Below are positions 35,665-48,199 of a DNA stretch of 64,000 nucleotides, one piece after another. Both the position numbers and the translations under genes were made by a program. The stretch is taken from contig NC_091250.1 of the NCBI RefSeq assembly GCF_042477335.2, positions 133,955,384 through 134,019,383 of the forward strand. Direction: 5' to 3'. Every line of letters begins with the position of its first letter. The first letter of the stretch is position 1. The notes under the pieces were generated by a model, which saw only the letters and a program-made list of their open reading frames with translations, was not told the DNA's origin and made no database searches. This stretch comes from Ovis canadensis. Lineage: Eukaryota > Chordata > Mammalia > Artiodactyla > Bovidae.

Positions 35665-36454
35665 CATAGGATTCAATGTGATGGTCAAATGATTAATTTT
35701 CACACACCAATAAAATCCAGAGACAGTGAGGCTGCTAGGAGAGTCCTATGGACACATCAGCCTGTTGGTGGTGGAGACAGACAGGCCTCAAGGCTGGGGA
35801 AGCGTTTCTCGGGCCACCCTCCACAACACACCCAGGGCCCCGGGTGTGTGTCCGCCTGGATGGAGGTGGTGGCGCGCCCTGCAGGAGCCTGTTACGGAAG
35901 CGCCGTGCTCCAGGGAACTGACAGAGCAGGGGGGCCCGCCCCCGGGCCTATCCTCAGCTGCCCCACCGGGGGGTTCACCCTTAGGAACCAAGAGTCAGAC
36001 GAGACAACCTGGCCGGGCAGCAGGAGGGGCAGAAGGCTCCTGGTGCGTGCTCCGCCTAGCTCAGGATCGCGGCTTTGGAGGGTACGGCACCAGCAGTGAA
36101 ATCGGGACTTGCCCGCTTCTCGCTGGAGAGGCGAGCCTCCTGCCAGAGCTCCAGGCGGAGCCGACCATCCGCCCCTCCCTTGAAGCGCGTCCTCCTGGCT
36201 TGGGGGCCTGGCCAGTCGCCTTCTGGCTTTTTCCCGGACTCCCCTTCCCTAGTCACCTGCCTGGCGGCTCGCCGTCCTTGTGGAGCCCAACAAGCGGGAC
36301 CTAATCGTGCGCCCAGCTCCTCGGTGAGTGTTTACATGTGGCTTTGGCATCTTGACACTCATGAGATGGGGTATAAATGACTCACCATGTAGGATAGGTA
36401 CAATTAATTTCTTATGGCTAAATTTAAAGTTTATTGATCTGCATGTATTAACTC

Positions 36455-36775
36455 ATCTATATGGAAGCAGAAACAGTGGCACAGACGAGCGCAGCAGGGA
36501 CAGAGACGCAGACAGAGAACAAACAGCGGTGGGGGAAGGGAGGGGGGACAGACTGGGGGCCTGACATGCACACGGTGCCGTGTAAACAGCTGCAGTGGGA
36601 AGCCGCCGCGGCACGCAGGGAGCGCAGCCCTGGCTCCGTGATGACGTGGGGCGCGGGGGCGGGGAAGGGCCAAGACAGAGGGGACGTACCCACAGTTATA
36701 GCCGATTCGCCACGGTGTACAGCAGAAAGTAGCACGGCACTGTAGAGCAATCACCTCCAATGCAGAGTCTACGGA
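36455..36775 (+). mobile_element. L1 3' UTR fragment
   Basis: 'agtgggaagccgccgcggca', 'gcagccctggctccgtgatg', 'ttatagccgattcgccacgg', 'tgtacagcagaaagtagcac' and 'gagcaatcacctccaatg' follow the order of a ruminant L1 3' end. It has an unusually high number of CG replacements relative to the usual AT-rich form. It lies just beyond the PCGF3 3' end. Confidence 0.75.
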
Positions 36776-37494
36776 TCTGAAACTCAAGGAGTGTAATTTT
36801 GGTCAATATATTCCCTTTAATTCTAGCTTTCTCCGATTTTCAAGGTTGCTGTGAGTTACTCAGCCTTTGGAAACTACGTTTCGGGCATAGTACTTTTTCC
36901 CTTGAACTGTCTGCGATGGCTGATTTCGTGTCCACCTGGCGGGGCCCCAGTGCCCAAGTTAAGATTATTTCGGTGTGTGTGTGAGGGTACCTCAGGTGAG
37001 CGTGCCTCAGAATGGGCAGTCTGCGTCCTCCCATGGGGATGGGCATCACTCAGCCCCCCGAGGGCCTCCTCACAGGAAGCCTGCGTGCGCACGTGTCCCG
37101 TACAGCCTGCTCTCTGGGGAAGCCCAGCTAACACGAGAGGAGGGTGCCGGTCTGCTGGCGTCTGCCGGTAACAGGGATCAGGTTCTCTTGAACACGGCTC
37201 CCCTGGCACACACAGCTCCAAACAGTTCCCTCTCCAGGCAGACAGACAAGCGTGGGCTCCCAGGGTCCCCATCAAACCTCTGGTGCCAAACACCAGACGA
37301 GCTCCATGAAGCCTGCATCCAAGGTCACAGCCGCAGGTGCCACGTGGGGCAGAGGGTCCAGGCTGGGAGGGTGGGTCTGGTGCGGGGTGCGCGCGTCTTC
37401 ACCGATACACAGGGTACTGGATCACCCTGACAGGGCACCTACCTTACACTTCGACAAGCATCTTGGGTAACAAATATCCAGCTTCAGAGAACTA
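36776..37494. other. Spacer between L1 fragment and PCGF3 3' end
   Basis: I recognise no gene or repeat. PCGF3 transcription is expected to end at its left-most signal at 37514-37519, so this is probably termination-zone DNA. Confidence 0.5.
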
Positions 37495-37513
37495 GGTAGG
37501 TTTTCCTTTTGCT

Positions 37514-37519
37514 TTTATT
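37514..37519 (-). terminator. PCGF3: Distal PCGF3 polyadenylation signal
   Basis: TTTATT on the plus strand reads as AATAAA on the transcript strand. It is followed by a stretch of lower A content and no further UTR-like AT-rich block. Confidence 0.55.
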
Positions 37520-38932
37520 ACAAGCATATAATATCAATTGGCAAAACACTGAATACAAGCTTCACTATCATAAAATCAAAACATTTAAGCAATATTCCAA
37601 AAAAGATTTTTAGATTAAAATCTAGCCACCAATAGTACAAAAAAATTTCACACCAACACAAAGCATAAAAAATGTAAACTTCCAAACTAAACAGTCAGAA
37701 ACACGTGAGTGCAGCATCCCCTCCAAGCCCCCAGCCCCCGAGCTCCACGCGGGACACCAGAGTCGGCAAGGGCTCTCGCCCCCGAGTGCTACCTCTTTCA
37801 GAAAATCGGTTTTCTTGCACCTGACGAAGCTGTTGGAATAGACATTCACACGAACGCTGTACACGTGCTCAGGGACACGCAAGATTTCAGGCCCTCAGAC
37901 GTGCCCCAGATGTGGAGCCTCGTGAGCTGAGGAGGCGGGCAGCTCCCCAGCAGGGGCAGAATCTCAGCGGTGACTTCAGTGTTGTCCGAATCGTTTCCTA
38001 ACAACTTATCCCAACCTATTTAGTTTAAACACCAAGGCAAGAAACACGTTGGTATATCACGTGAAGGTCACACGTGATGTGCTGGAGTGTAAATGATTTC
38101 CTGAGGAAATAGAGGAGCGGAGCTTTTCGTGACCCATCTGCACTTGATGTATTTTCAGTGTTCTGAGAGTGCATTGAATATTCACGTGCAAAGGAGAGGT
38201 CAGCTGGCTCGTTCCTAGGATATTCAGTCCAATGACACATTCCAAAGTCACTGCAAAATACATCCTGTGGGCTTTGAGAAAAAAGCAAATGAACTTCTAA
38301 AGACTTCTAATATCACGAGGGGGCGTGGGGGCCGCAAGCCCTGCAGGGCTCTGGAGCCCAGGAAGAAGCACCGCCACAGCTGTGGTCAGCAGGGGGCGTG
38401 TCCTGGGCCGCCAGCACGCGGGCCCAAGGCACGAGGCCGGTCTCGGCCACGTGGTCCCTTACTCTCACCCCCATGCAGGCCCCCACACACTCCCGACAAC
38501 AGCATTCTCGTGAGGACCACAATGGACAAGAATCTGAGCTGCGGGCACACGTTCGGAGGGGCCCCCGCACCCTCTTCAAGTCAGCAGAACAGATGCTGCG
38601 GGCCACTCAACCTGACTCTAGGAACGCGCTGGAGCCTACTTCGTCCGTGAGAAACAAAACACACAGATTAAAGCTACTCAAAGTAAAAATCAGAAGCTTG
38701 CAAAACACCTCACAATTTCATTTTATATGCCTGTAAATAAAGCTGGGCCACTGAAAACAGACAATTGGATGGGAAAATATGATAAAGGGCTTAAAATAGA
38801 ATAAATAATTTTATAAAGTTAAGTTTTCTTCTTTTTCACCCCCCAAATCTTAAATTCAATATTATATATTCTATCTGAATCTTCTATTTTCCTGACGCCT
38901 GTGTCTCGTGAGGCCCTGCACTGGTGACAAGC

Positions 38933-38934
<2 letters not shown>

Positions 38935-38964
<30 letters not shown>
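38935..38964 (-). repeat. PCGF3: (CAG)10 in PCGF3 3' UTR
   Basis: Ten uninterrupted GCT units on the plus strand, read as AGC/CAG on the PCGF3 transcript. This is a triplet microsatellite, possibly length-variable. Confidence 0.95.
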
Positions 38965-38966
<2 letters not shown>

Positions 38967-40242
38967 GTTTGTTTTACCAGCACAAACAGTTGTGAAAACG
39001 ACTTCACAGTAACTCCATCTGTTTAAGAAGAACAAAAAAGTGACAGGATCCAATCACTAACTGATCCCGGCTTTCATGCTGGAAAAGATGAGCGTCTCCC
39101 TTCGATGTTAAGCAGACGCGTGAGGACAGGGCAGGCTTCCCTCTGCTGCAAGGGCCCCAGCCGGCCCTTAAGGCTGCGTCGGACCAGAGGTGGCAGGACC
39201 GGGCTCTCCTGCAGTGAAGACAGTCTGCACGGGGACGTCTTAGGAAAACAGGTACTTCTGCTGCTGAGGTTTCATCAGGACCACACGCTACACACGCAGG
39301 ACCCAGGGTGGTCGGGGCCCAGGGGGACGGTGGCACCGGCTCACCCGCCTCCACCTCTCCGTGTATTAAGTACATCAACTTAGCACCATAGCAAATTCAA
39401 GTGATCGCAAGGACAGCGCAAGGTTACAGGCACACACTATGAGATCACACAGTCAGGCTCCTGTTAGTCTGACCCTGAATTAATGGTATTTGAATTTTGA
39501 CGCTCATACTGTTTAATCTTTCCTTACCTTGACCACACAGAACACCTAAACTCTAGTCTTATACTTCAACTGCATTGAGAACACATGGTTTTACAGAGCG
39601 TTTCAGCAGAAATGTGTATCTGAGGTAGACAGGTAGTATTTACTCATACACATCTACTCATTAAACCCTTGAATAGGAACTCTTAAAAACGATCTGCATG
39701 AAAAATGAGCTTAGGAAACTAATAATTCAAACAGTCTGGGAGTAATGGGCTTAAATAAAGAGGCGAACTGTGACCGACTCCCAGGGAAAACTTGGCTTTA
39801 GGTTTCTGAAAGGCCTCAGATTAAAATCACTTGGACTGAGTTACTCTGTTTTACTCATCACTAAGGAGCTGCTTCTGACATTTATGCATATGAAACAGGA
39901 AGTAAAAGAAAACAGACAAACTTGAGTGTCGATGAGCCTGACCACCTCTGCCAAAGCAAGTTCAAGAAAAATTCCAGTCCCCAAGGTGACGTTCTTCACG
40001 GAAAACCCAGCTCTCAGGAGACCATCAAGACTACCTACTGAATGAGGTGGCCCCAGGACCCCAGGGAGCCGAGGGGACGGCAGGGAAGAGCCCGAAGCGC
40101 AGGCAAAAGCCGCTGGACGTGCACGGGGACAGACATGCAGCCGGGATGAGCTCACACCCAGAGGGGCCCCCGCCTCGCTCCTGCCTCCACACATTCCAAA
40201 CTACGATCTTGAAAGAACAAAGATGGATGTGCTGGCAAAGAG

Positions 40243-40248
40243 TTTATT
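40243..40248 (-). terminator. PCGF3: Proximal candidate PCGF3 polyadenylation signal
   Basis: TTTATT on the plus strand (gagtttattctcg) reads as AATAAA on the transcript, 1.0 kb after the stop codon. A short UTR form is possible but not shown. Confidence 0.35.
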
Positions 40249-41251
40249 CTCGAATTCCACAAAAATACGAACATTTGGGAGGAGAAAGGTTAACAGAGGG
40301 CGTGCTGCCTTTGCTGGGTTTTAGGTCCTAAGTAACTGAGGACAGCAGCTTCTGACGCACAGGACCCCGCCGGCCCCGCCGTCTGCTCTGGGAGAGGGCG
40401 GTGGGCAGGGCGGACGTGCCCACTGCTGAGGGTGGACCAGGTGGGCCCTGGGGTCTGCACGCCTGGGGCTTCAGTGGAGACATACCCCCGGGCACCAGCC
40501 CCACCCCCGCAACCACCATCAATTCCTTCAGCAAAACGAAAAAGGGAAAGAATCAGCGTGAAGTTAACCGGTGGCACTGAGCAACTTGTGCCCTATTTAA
40601 TAAAAGCAAGTTTTCAGAAAAAGAGCTGTTCTGAGAACCAGCGCTGACTGGTCCCGTCCGCTCTGCTGAGCAGCTGCACTGGTGCTGGGGGGCAGCACCC
40701 TGCCCTAGGCTCTGGGTCCCCCGGGGGTCAGAGGCCCCCGGCTTCACATTCCCTAATGTGGAAAGTGAAATACCATGGTTAACTCACGATACTCATGGAA
40801 ACCTCTTTTGGTTGCTTTTAAATTAAATTTTTATATATCTTCTAAGTCTTCAGGAAGCTAAAGGCAACATAAATATCGTCATTCACCATGAAAAGACATT
40901 TTTTTCAATAACTTAGGAAGGATTCAATAAACGCACAAGTATTTGGGGCTATCGTGAAACCTAATCCATAAACTGAACGGAAGTGACTGAGATTTTCAAG
41001 ACCTGGAAAGCAAGCAAAGGTCACGTGTTGGAATGAAGGCCGCCACCTCGTCGTCCTCATGCTGGTCCCCACGCATCACGTCTGTAACCCTGTGCCGAGC
41101 GTCTCGTCACGTGTGAATTCTCTCTCGTACAAAAGTGATAAATACTCTCTGTTCGAGGCCTGGTCCACACGGCGCCCGGGGCAGCACCCGCGTGCTCTGG
41201 CCCCACCTGGCGCGTGCCCTCGGGCGCCTGGGTGCCGCGTCTCCGTGGTGC

Positions 41252-41299
41252 TCACAGCAGGTCCATCTTGGGTCTGTAGTGCAACAGGAGAGGCGCCTT
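41252..41299 (-). CDS. PCGF3: PCGF3 terminal coding exon (residues 228-242)
   Basis: On the minus strand, after the acceptor ccttgtcttgcag, the exon encodes KAPLLLHYRPKMDLL and then TGA. This is the C-terminal end of the RAWUL ubiquitin-like fold of Polycomb group RING finger 3. PCGF3 defines variant PRC1.3 complexes with RING1A/B, RYBP or YAF2 and AUTS2-type partners, and acts in H2A ubiquitylation in the nucleus. Phase 0 joins the AAG at the end of the previous exon. It is too short to stand out as an open frame but is unmistakable next to the preceding exon 389 bp away. Confidence 0.97.
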   Translation of the reverse strand, partial: KAPLLLHYRPKMDLL

Positions 41300-42117
<818 letters not shown>

Positions 42118-42924
42118 CTTTTTTTTCATAAAGACTTTTCAGGGCAGTTTTCGGTTCACAGGAAAACTCAGCAGAAGGTACAGAGCCCTCACCCATCTCC
42201 TGGCCCCGCCCCACAGCCTCTCCCCGCCAGCAGCATCCCTGATGTGAACATGTTACACCTGATGAGCCTCAGCCAACACCTCCTCACCTCCCACAACCAC
42301 AGCCCCCACCAGGCTCAGGGCCGGTGCTGTGCCTCCTGGGGGCCTGGACGGACACAGAGACGAGTCACTCCGAGCAGGCTCGCGGCCCTAGGGCTCCTCG
42401 GGGGGCCCGTCCCTCTCGCCCTCCGCCCCGGCTCCTTGCGCCGTCTCCACGGGTTTCCCCGACGTCACAGGCGCGGGTTGCAGCGTGCAGGCTGTTTGGA
42501 TTGCCTTCTTCCACCGTCATATGCACTGAAGGCTCCTCCGCGTCTCTCACGCCGTTAGCTCTTTTCTCTTGGCCGAGTGACATTCCACTGTCTGGACAGA
42601 CCACAGTTTGCTTATCCATTTACCTCTGAAGGATGCCTTGGCTTCCAAGTTTTGGCAACTACGACTAAGCTGCTATAAACACTGGTGTATAAGTTTTCTC
42701 GTGGACCTAAGTTTTCAGCTCCGTTGGGTAAGTACCAAGGGGCTTGACTGCCGAACTGCTTTCCTAAGTGGCTGCACCACCTTGCGTTTCCACTGGCAGT
42801 GAAGAGCTTCCGCTGCTCCACGTCCCTGCCAGCATGTGGTGGTGTTGGGGCCCTAGGTTTTGGACATTCTGTAGGTGCGGAGTGTTTCAATCTGCGTTTC
42901 CCTGACGACAAATGGTGTTGACCT
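42118..42924 (-). mobile_element. L1M fragment
   Basis: It starts at an L1M 3' end (complement of the 'aaaactgccctgaaaag' type, plus strand 'gggcagttttcggttcacag'). It continues through 'tccactgtctggacagacca', 'gctgctataaacactggtg' and 'gtttccctgacgacaaatgg'. The orientation is the same as PCGF3. Confidence 0.8.
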
Positions 42925-42934
42925 GGATGGTCTT

Positions 42935-43070
42935 TTTATTAGTATTATTAGTATTATTTTTGGCAGTGCCATGCAGTCCACAGGACTGTAGTTTCCTGAA
43001 CAGGGTACTGAACCCAGGCCACTGCAGTGAAAGCACCGAGTCTTAACCACTGGGCCACCAGGAATTCCCA
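42935..43070 (-). repeat. CHR-type SINE inserted in L1
   Basis: The minus strand reads 'ggaattcctggtggcccagt', 'ggttaagactcggtgctttc', 'actgcagtggcctgggttca'. It is flanked by a short duplication, gatggtctt, near 42926 and 43071. Confidence 0.9.
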
Positions 43071-43334
43071 GATGGTCTTCTAAGCTTCCCTCTCAAGGCA
43101 GGGGAGGAAGGGTCCCGACGTGTGCTCCCTGTGTCTGCCGTGGAAACAGCACAACTGCGGGTCAGGACGGAGAACGCCAGGAGCGCAGTCCTCAGAGTTC
43201 TGTCTGGGAGCCCGCAGGCTGAGGCCCTCCGGAGGCGCCAGGACTCCCCGGCACAGGGCGGCGTCCTCCCGACCCTGCTTCTGGCCTGAGGTGGCCCCAA
43301 ACCCTCTCTCCTCTGTGTGCACCAACAGCTCATT

Positions 43335-44722
43335 CTTATTTACTGGTAAAGTAACTGGGGTGCGATGCAGGCGAAATTTACCAGCTCAGCCATTTCTAAG
43401 CGCACAGCTCAGTGGCGCTACTACCTCCACGCTGTGCAGCTGCCACCACGCCCATCCACGGGCTCTGCGCGGGCAAGCCTGTAACTGCCCGCTTAGTCAG
43501 TAAGCGCCCGTCCCCTCGCCAGCACCGGCAACTCCTATTGCACTTTCTGTCTGTGCGATCCTGATGCCTCTGGGACCCAGTATGAGTGGAACTGGACAGA
43601 CTTGTCCTTCTGTGTTCGGCTTACTTCATTTAGCATAGTCTGCTCAAGATCCATCTGTGTTGTAGCAGGTGTTAGAATTTCCTTCCTGTTCAAGGCAGAA
43701 TATTCCACTGCATGGACGGACCACATTCTGCTTATCCATCACCCACTGATGGACACTTGGTTGCCTCCACCTTTTGCCCACTGTCGACAGCGCTGCTGTG
43801 AGCATGGGGGTACAGACACTCCCTCGGGATCCTGTTCTTGCTTCTTTTGGGTGCTCCCCAGAGTGGCGTTGCTGGATCTCATGCTAGTTCTGCTTAGTTT
43901 TTTGAGAAATCCTCAGTGTTTTCCACAGTGGTGCACCATTTCATGCCCCATCAACAGTGCACAAGTGTCCCGATTTCTCCACATCCTCACCAGCACTTGC
44001 TCCTTATTTTTGCAGTAGCCACCCTACGGGGTTTGAGGTAGGTCTCATCGCAGTTCCGGCTTGCGTTTCTCCCGTGATTAGTGATGGCAAGTATGTCTTC
44101 ATGTGCTTACTGGCGTTTGTGCATCTCTGGAGAAATGTCTACCCAAGTCCACTGCTCATTGTGTAACTGAGTTTTTTGTGTTTAGCTTTAGAAATAGTCC
44201 ATCTATTCTGGACAGACTTGTCAGATATATGATTTCTAAATATTTCCTTCCATTCCATACAATTTCTTTCTTTTTTTTTTCCAATTCAACGAAGTTCGAA
44301 TTGCCTAATTTTTCTTTTGCTTCCTGCTCCTTGGGTATTCCATCCGAGCAATCAGTGCCAGACCGAGTGCCAAGTTTCTGTCCTGTGTTTCAAGAGCTTT
44401 ATTGTTTCAGGGCTGACATTTATGTCCCTGATACACTCTGAGTTGAGTTTTGAATGCTGCGTCAGGTAAGGGTCAAATTTCATTCTTTTGTATGTGGGAA
44501 TCCAGTTTTCGCAGCACCGTCTGCTGAAAGGCTGTCCTCTCCTCATCAGAGGGTCTTAGGGCCTTGTCAGTGGACCAGGTGTGTGAGGATCTATTCCACT
44601 CTGCTCCATCACTCTGTCTGTCTCGGTGCCAGCACCACAGTTTTGGTCAGTGTCTCTCTCTAGTGCACCGGGAAGCGCTGAGTCCTCCAGTTTTGTTCTT
44701 TTTCAAGGTTGCTTTGGCTATT
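43335..44722 (-). mobile_element. Second L1M copy, part before the BovB insertion
   Basis: The complement of an L1M 3' UTR and ORF2 end in order: 'cagctcagtggcgctactac', 'gaatttccttcctgttcaag', 'ctgcttatccatcacccac', 'ggcgttgctggatctcatgc' and 'cttgtcagatatatgatttc'. It continues after the BovB at 45310. Confidence 0.88.
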
Positions 44723-44732
44723 TGGGTTCTTT

Positions 44733-45299
44733 CAGTTCAGTTCAGTCGCTCAGTCGTGTTCGACTCTTTGCAGCCCCATGAACCGCAGCACGCCAGGCCT
44801 CCCTGTCCATCACCAACTCCTGGAGTTCACTCAGACTCACATCCATCGAGTCCGGGATGCCATCCAGCCATCTCATCCTCGGTTGTCCCCTTCACCTCCT
44901 GCCCCCAATCCCTCCCTGCATCAGAGTCTTTTCCAATGAGTCAACTCTTCGCATGAGGTGGCCAAAGTACTGGAGCTTCAGCTTTAGCATCATTCCTTCC
45001 AAAGAAATCCCAGGGCTGATCTCCTTTAGGATGGACTGGTTGGATCTCCTTGCAGTCCAAGGGACTCTCAAGAGTCTTCTCCAACACCACAGTTCAAAAG
45101 CATCAATTCTTTGGCGCTCAGCCTTCTTCACAGTCCAACTCTCATATCCATACGTGACCACAGGAAAAACCATAGCCTTGACTAGACGGACCTTAGTCGG
45201 CAAAGTAATGTCTCTGCTTTTGAATATGCTGTCTAGGTTGGTCATAACTTTCCTTCCAAGGAGTAAGTGTCTTTTAATTTCATGGCTGCAGTCACCATC
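44733..45299 (-). mobile_element. BovB 3' fragment with target duplication
   Basis: A 567-bp 5'-truncated BovB flanked by a perfect 10-bp duplication, tgggttcttt, at 44723-44732 and 45300-45309. The duplicated bases belong to the host L1, so insertion order is clear. Confidence 0.95.
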
Positions 45300-45309
45300 T
45301 GGGTTCTTT

Positions 45310-45560
45310 AAGAATCCATAAAAAAACCAGGATGCATTTTTATTTCTGCAAGAAATGTCTTTGGGACTTTGGCAGGACTTCTGTTGGATCTGCAGCTCAC
45401 TGGGGCAATGCTGACCCTTAAGCAGTGAGCCTTCTGGCCCATGAATGCGCTGTGCGCTTCCACTTGCCTCTGTCTTTCATTTCTTCAGCATTTTCTGTAA
45501 TTTTCACTGTACGAGCCTTTCACTCCCTTCGTTAACTGAATTCCTAAGTATTTCATTTTT
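45310..45560 (-). mobile_element. L1M continuation after BovB
   Basis: ORF2-complement blocks resume exactly after the duplication ('catttcttcagcattttctg', 'cctaagtatttcatttttaa'). Confidence 0.75.
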
Positions 45561-46205
45561 AAAAACCATTTTTATTGGGCTGTAGTCACTTTATAACGGT
45601 GTGTTAGTTTCTACTGTACAGCACAGTGCGTAAGCTGCGCACGTGCATGCCTGCTCTGATTTGGACTTCCTTCCCATTTGTGCCGCCACAGAGCGGTGAG
45701 CATGGTTCTGAGCTGCACAGAGCATCCTCATCAGTTGCTTGCTTCCCATGCAGCGTCCGCAGTGCACGTGTGTCCAGCTCAGCCTCCCAACTCACTCCAT
45801 CCCCAGCCTTCCTCTCGCGATGCCCTTGCTTGTTCTCTATGTTTGTGTCTCTATTTCTGCTCTGCACATGATAACATCATCTAAACCGTTTTTCTACATT
45901 CCACACACACGTGTGTTAATATATTTGTTTTCTCTGACACTTCACTTTGTATGACAGTCTTTAAGTCTATCCACGTCTCTACAAATGACCTAATTTAATC
46001 TCTCTTTATGGCTGAGGATATTATTCTCTTTGATGCTATTATAAATGTATTTAGTTTTATAATCTGCTTTTCAGCTTGTTCATTGCTCATGTACAAAAAT
46101 GCATCTGACTTCTCTGCTCACTTTGCATTTTGCTACCTTGTGGTTCGTTCTGACAGGGTCTTTCTGTGGAATTTTTAGAGTTTTCTACATATTCTTCTTC
46201 CTCAC
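45561..46205 (-). mobile_element. Another L1 3' end, nested
   Basis: A fresh L1 3' terminus begins at 'ccatttttattgggctgtag' and 'gtgtgttagtttctactg'. It is of the type seen in sense at 36455-36775 and runs until the next BovB. Confidence 0.65.
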
Positions 46206-48195
46206 TCTTCAGTTCAGTCACTCAGTTGTGTATGACTCTTTGCGACCCCATGGACTGTAGCAGGCCAGGCTTCCCTGTCCATCAGCCAGCTCCTGGAGTT
46301 CACTCAAACTCATGTCCATTGTGTCGGTGATGCCATCCAACCGTCTCATCCTCTGTTGTCCCCTTCTCTTCCTGCCTTCAATCCCTCCCAGTATCGGAGT
46401 CTTTCCAAATGAGTCAGTTCTTCGTATCAGGTGGCCAAAGTATTGGAATTTCAGCTTCAGCATTAGTCCTTCCAGTGAATATTCAGGACCTATTTCCTTT
46501 AGGATGGACTGGTTGGATCTCCTTGCAGTCCAAGGGACTCTCAAGAGTCTTTTCCAACACCACAGTTCAAAAGCATCAATTCTTCGGCGCTCAGCTTTCT
46601 TTACAGTCCAACTCTCACATCCATACATGACCACAGGAAAAACCACAGCTTTGACTAGACGGACCTTTGTCGGCAAAGTAATGTCTCTGCTTTTTAATAT
46701 GCTGTCTAGGTTCGTCATAGCTTTTCTTCCAAGGAGCAAGCATCTTTTAATTTCATGGCTGCAGTCACCATCTGCAGTGATTTTGGAGCCCAAGAAGATA
46801 AAGTCTCTCACTGTGTCCACTGTTTCCCTGTCTATTAGCCATGAAGTGATGGGACCAGAGGCCATGATCTTAGTTTTCTGAATGTTGAGTTTTAAGCCAG
46901 CTTTTTCACTCTCCTCTCTCACTTTCATCAAGAGGCTCTTTAGTTCATCTTCACTCTGCCATAAGGGTGGTCATCTGCGTATCTGAGGTTACTGATGTGT
47001 CTCCTGGCAATCCTGATTCCAGCTTGTGTTTCATCCAGCCCAGCATTTCTCATGTAAGCTGGGTGATAATATACAGCCTTGATGTACTTCTTTCCCAGTG
47101 TGGAACCAGTTCTTTGTTCCATGCCCGGTTCTAATTGTTGCTTCTTGACCTGCATTCCGGTTTCTCAGGAGGCAGGTAAGGTGGTCTGGTATTCCCATCT
47201 CTTGAAGAATTTTCCACATTTTGTTGTGATCCACACAGTCAAAGGCTTTGGTGTAGTCAACAAAGCAGATTTTTTTTTTTTTCTGAAATTCTCTTGCTTT
47301 CTTGATGATCCAAGGGATGTTGGCAATTTGAACTCTGTCTGGTTCCTCTGCCTTTTCCAAATCCAGCTTGAACATCTGGAAGTTCATGGATCATGTACTG
47401 TTGAAGCCTGGCTTGGAGAATTTTGAGCATTACTTTGCTAGCCTATGAGATGAGTACAATTGTGCGGTAGTTTGAGCATCCTTTGGCATTGCCTTTCTTT
47501 GGGACTGGAATGAAAACTGACCTTTTCCAGTCCTGTGGCCACTGCTGAGTTTTCCAAAACTTCTGGCATGTTGAGTGCAGCACTCACAGCCAGTCTTTCA
47601 GGGCCTGAAATGCCTCAGCTGGAATTCCATCACCTCCACTAGGTTTGTCCGTGCTTTGGTTGTGCTTCCTAAGGCCCACTTGACTCTGCATTCCGGGATA
47701 TCTGGCTCTAGGTGAGTGATTACACCTTTGTGGTTATCTGGGTCATGAAGATCTTTGTTGTATAGTTCTTCTGTGTGTTCTTGCCACCTCTGCTTAATAC
47801 CTTCTGCTTCTGTTTGGTCCATACCATTTCTGTCCTTTATCATGCCCATCTTTACATGAAATGTTCCCTTGGTATCTCTAATTTTCTTGAACAGATCTCT
47901 AGTCTTTCCCAGTCTATTGTTTTCCTCTTTTTCTTTGCATTGATCACTGAGAAAGGCTTTCTTATCTCTCCTTGCTATTCTTTGGAACTCTGCATTCAGA
48001 TGGGTATATCTTTCCTTTTCTTCTTTGCCTTTAGCCTCTCTTCTTTTCATAGCTATTTGTAAGGCCTCCTTAGACAGCCATTTTGCCTTTCTGCATTCCT
48101 TTTTCTTGCGGATGGTCTTGATCACTGCCTCCTATACAATGTCACAAACCTCCATCCATAGTTCTTCAGGCACTCTATCAGACCTAATCCCTTGA
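46206..48195 (-). mobile_element. BovB LINE, about 2.0 kb
   Basis: A long reverse-orientation copy. The minus-strand frame at 46218-46931 keeps 237 codons of the C-terminal part. The active-site region reads LRYADD and then shifts frame (DHPYG), so the reverse transcriptase is broken. The upstream linker region is at 47598-48125. Confidence 0.93.
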
Positions 48196-48199
48196 AGCC

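Larger units (their letters stand above)
34411..36454. other. Intergenic spacer with simple repeats
   Basis: No coding exon recognised. It contains a C14 run followed by CA repeats at about 34513-34537 and a (CA)n run at about 35630-35662. The block around 35200-35400 is rich in 'gggtcccaggaccc'-like short repeats. Confidence 0.6.
37495..41251 (-). other. PCGF3: PCGF3 3' UTR (inferred)
   Basis: It extends from the TGA at 41252-41254 to a signal at 37514-37519. The full 3.75 kb shows no SINE or LINE that I recognise, in sharp contrast to DNA on both sides, and it has several AT-rich blocks typical of long regulatory UTRs. A proximal AATAAA (40243-40248, minus strand) could give a 1.0-kb UTR form. 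A (CAG)10 run is transcribed within it. The distal boundary rests on sequence features only. Confidence 0.65.

Noticed and set aside
46218..46931. A 237-codon minus-strand frame with good protein-like composition
   Set aside because: It is the C-terminal part of a BovB LINE and not a host gene. The same motif order recurs in the other BovB copies in the window.
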